From positions 1-14,818 of the forward strand of contig JBOHHF010000533.1 of assembly GCA_050700495.1 (NCBI GenBank): a stretch of DNA of 14,818 nt, read 5' to 3'. Below are positions 12,882 to 14,818 of the stretch, one piece after another. The position numbers and the translations under genes are program-made. The notes below the pieces were generated by a model that worked only from the letters and a program-made list of their open reading frames with translations, did not search any database and had not been told where the DNA came from. Position 1 is the stretch's first letter. Each line of letters starts with the position of its first letter. The DNA comes from GCA-003244245 sp050700495. Its GTDB lineage: Bacteria; Actinomycetota; Actinomycetes; Mycobacteriales; Pseudonocardiaceae.

Positions 12882-14818
12882 ATGACCGATGCCGCTGCCA
12901 TCCAACGCGATCTGCTTCCGCACTCCGAGTTCCGCCCGCTCGGCAAGACCCCCCGGACGCAGGGCCGGTTCCAGATGGTCAGCGACTACTCGCCGGCCGG
13001 CGACCAGCCGGCTGCTATCGATGAGCTGGAGCGCCGGATCACCGGTGGTGAGCGTGACGTCGTGCTGCTGGGCGCCACCGGAACGGGCAAGTCTGCCACC
13101 GCTGCGTGGCTGATCGAGCGGGTGCAGCGCCCCACGCTGGTGATGGCGCCGAACAAGACTCTCGCCGCGCAGCTCGCCCACGAGCTGCGGGACTACTTTC
13201 CGAACAGTGCCGTGGAGTACTTCGTCTCTTACTACGACTACTACCAGCCCGAGGCGTATGTCCCGCAGACAGACACCTACATCGAGAAGGACTCCTCCAT
13301 CAACGACGACGTGGAGCGGTTGCGGCACTCCGCCACGATGTCGCTACTCACTCGCCGCGACGTCGTCGTCGTCGCCTCGGTGTCCTGTATTTTCGGGCTC
13401 GGTACCCCCCAAGAGTACCTGAACCAGTCGATCCACGTGCCGGTCGGTGGTGAGGTCGGGCGCGATGCGCTGCTGCGGGCCTTGGTCGGCATCAACTACA
13501 CCCGCAACGACCTAGCCTTTGCTCGCGGGACATTCCGGGTCCGCGGTGACACCGTCGAGGTGATCCCGGCCTACGAGGAACTCGCAGTCCGCATCGACTT
13601 CTTCGGTGACGAGGTTGAGTCGCTCTATTACCTGCACCCGCTCACCGGGGAGGTGGTGCGGGAGGTGTCCGAGCTGCGGATCTTCCCGGCCACGCACTAC
13701 GTCGCCGGGCCGGAGCGGATGGAGCGCGCCATCGCGGGCATCGAGTCCGAGCTGGAACAACGGCTGACCGCGATGGAGAAGCAGGGAAAGCTACTGGAAG
13801 CGCAGCGGTTGCGGATGCGGACCCACTACGACGTTGAGATGATGCGTCAGGTCGGGTTCTGCAACGGCATCGAGAACTACTCGCGGCACATCGACGGGCG
13901 TGCGGCCGGCTCGGCCCCTGCCACCCTGTTGGACTACTTCCCTGAGGACTTCCTGCTCATCATCGACGAATCGCATGTCACGGTGCCGCAGATCGGCGGG
14001 ATGTATGAGGGCGACGCCTCCCGCAAGCGCACCCTGGTGGAGCACGGGTTCCGGCTGCCCTCGGCACTGGATAACCGGCCGCTGACCTGGGAGGAATTCC
14101 AGGACCGGATCGGGCAGACGGTGTACCTGTCGGCGACCCCGGGGCCCTATGAGATGGGCCAGGCGGGCGGCGAGTTCGTCGAGCAGGTCATCCGCCCGAC
14201 CGGCTTGGTGGACCCGGAGGTCGTGGTGAAACCCACTCAGGGTCAGATCGACGATCTGGTGCATGAAGTGCGCATCCGCGCTGAGCGCAACGAGCGGGTG
14301 CTGGTCACCACCCTGACCAAGAAGATGGCCGAGGATCTCACCGACTACCTGCTCGAGCTCGGCATCCGGGTGCGCTACCTGCACTCCGAGGTGGATACGC
14401 TGCGCCGGGTGGAGCTGCTGCGGCAGTTGCGGCTGGGCGAGTTCGATGTGCTGGTCGGGATCAACCTGCTCCGCGAGGGCTTGGACCTGCCCGAGGTGTC
14501 ACTGGTGGCGATCCTGGACGCGGACAAGGAGGGGTTCCTGCGAAGCGGGACCTCGCTGATCCAGACCATCGGACGGGCCGCCCGTAACGTGTCCGGCCAG
14601 GTGCACATGTACGCCGACCGGGTCACCGACTCGATGCGCCGGGCCATCGACGATACCGACCGGCGACGGGCCAAGCAGGTCGCCTACAACACCGAACGTG
14701 GCCTGGATCCGCAGCCGCTGCGCAAGAAGATCAACGACATCCTCGAACGGGTCTACGCCGAGGCCGGTGACACGGTGGACACCGGGGCGGTCCAGGTCGG
14801 AGGATCCGGGCGCAACGC
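12882..14818 (+). CDS. uvrB: Excinuclease ABC subunit B (3' end outside the window)
   Basis: UvrB is the damage-verifying helicase-like subunit of nucleotide excision repair, loaded by UvrA and partnering UvrC. The frame runs open to the window edge: 645 codons plus two bases. About 50 residues, including the C-terminal UVR domain that contacts UvrC, are missing. Walker A GATGTGKS is at 64-71. The tyrosine-rich beta-hairpin that clamps the DNA strand is YYDYYQPEAYVPQTDTY (117-133), and motif II DESH is at 362-365. The SATPGPYE block is at 417-424 and motif VI QTIGRAARN at 561-569. All helicase motifs appear intact. The chosen ATG 12882 gives the conserved start leading to SEFRPLGKTPRTQGRFQMVSDY. 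PolI, encoded upstream, fills the gap left after UvrABC incision. Confidence 0.97.
   Translation, partial: MTDAAAIQRDLLPHSEFRPLGKTPRTQGRFQMVSDYSPAGDQPAAIDELERRITGGERDVVLLGATGTGKSATAAWLIERVQRPTLVMAPNKTLAAQLAHELRDYFPNSAVEYFVSYYDYYQPEAYVPQTDTYIEKDSSINDDVERLRHSATMSLLTRRDVVVVASVSCIFGLGTPQEYLNQSIHVPVGGEVGRDALLRALVGINYTRNDLAFARGTFRVRGDTVEVIPAYEELAVRIDFFGDEVESLYYLHPLTGEVVREVSELRIFPATHYVAGPERMERAIAGIESELEQRLTAMEKQGKLLEAQRLRMRTHYDVEMMRQVGFCNGIENYSRHIDGRAAGSAPATLLDYFPEDFLLIIDESHVTVPQIGGMYEGDASRKRTLVEHGFRLPSALDNRPLTWEEFQDRIGQTVYLSATPGPYEMGQAGGEFVEQVIRPTGLVDPEVVVKPTQGQIDDLVHEVRIRAERNERVLVTTLTKKMAEDLTDYLLELGIRVRYLHSEVDTLRRVELLRQLRLGEFDVLVGINLLREGLDLPEVSLVAILDADKEGFLRSGTSLIQTIGRAARNVSGQVHMYADRVTDSMRRAIDDTDRRRAKQVAYNTERGLDPQPLRKKINDILERVYAEAGDTVDTGAVQVGGSGRN

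Noticed and set aside
13340..13380. GTC triplet run resembling a microsatellite
   Set aside because: It encodes the conserved strand DVVVVAS of UvrB and is explained by codon use.

Overview
The window is a GC-rich chromosomal segment from an actinobacterium, most likely Mycobacteriales or the related Pseudonocardiales. Three things point there: the order polA - rpsA - coaE - DUF402 (reverse) - uvrB, which is the one I know from mycobacteria; a CoaE fused to a GrpB/UPF0157 domain; and start sites with a TANNNT -10 box a few bases before the first codon, as in mycobacterial leaderless genes. I cannot name the genus. No prophage, insertion sequence, tRNA, rRNA or CRISPR array is visible. I see ordinary conserved housekeeping genes with some unusual small-scale architecture, and no clearly novel system.

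Left third (1-4876): a branched-chain amino acid-type ABC importer. The 3' part of a substrate-binding protein gene runs rightward and ends at a perfect 12-bp inverted repeat. Facing it, a tightly packed leftward operon livH-livM-livG-livF encodes two permeases and two ATPases, with spacings of 4 bp or overlaps of 4 and 11 bp. LivH carries an extra N-terminal signal segment and beta-sandwich domain. LivG carries a C-terminal tail of about 65 residues with a small internal repeat.

Middle (5016-9239): a leftward YdiI/PaaI-type hotdog thioesterase is divergent from polA. Their shared upstream region holds two 23-bp imperfect dyads 42 bp apart. polA encodes a PolI with an active-looking 5'-nuclease domain, a degenerate 3'-5' exonuclease domain and a complete polymerase domain. 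It ends inside the first copy of a perfect 29-bp direct repeat. A convergent class I SAM-dependent methyltransferase gene follows.

Right third (9504-14818): rpsA (ribosomal protein S1, four S1 domains) and coaE (dephospho-CoA kinase plus GrpB domain) run rightward and are probably cotranscribed, with a 14-bp tandem duplication at the coaE start. A convergent DUF402 gene lies 7 bp after coaE and is divergent from uvrB, which runs off the right edge. polA, uvrB and the DUF402 gene all look leaderless. polA and uvrB are functionally linked, since PolI fills the gap left after UvrABC excision. The other genes serve translation, coenzyme A synthesis and nutrient uptake.
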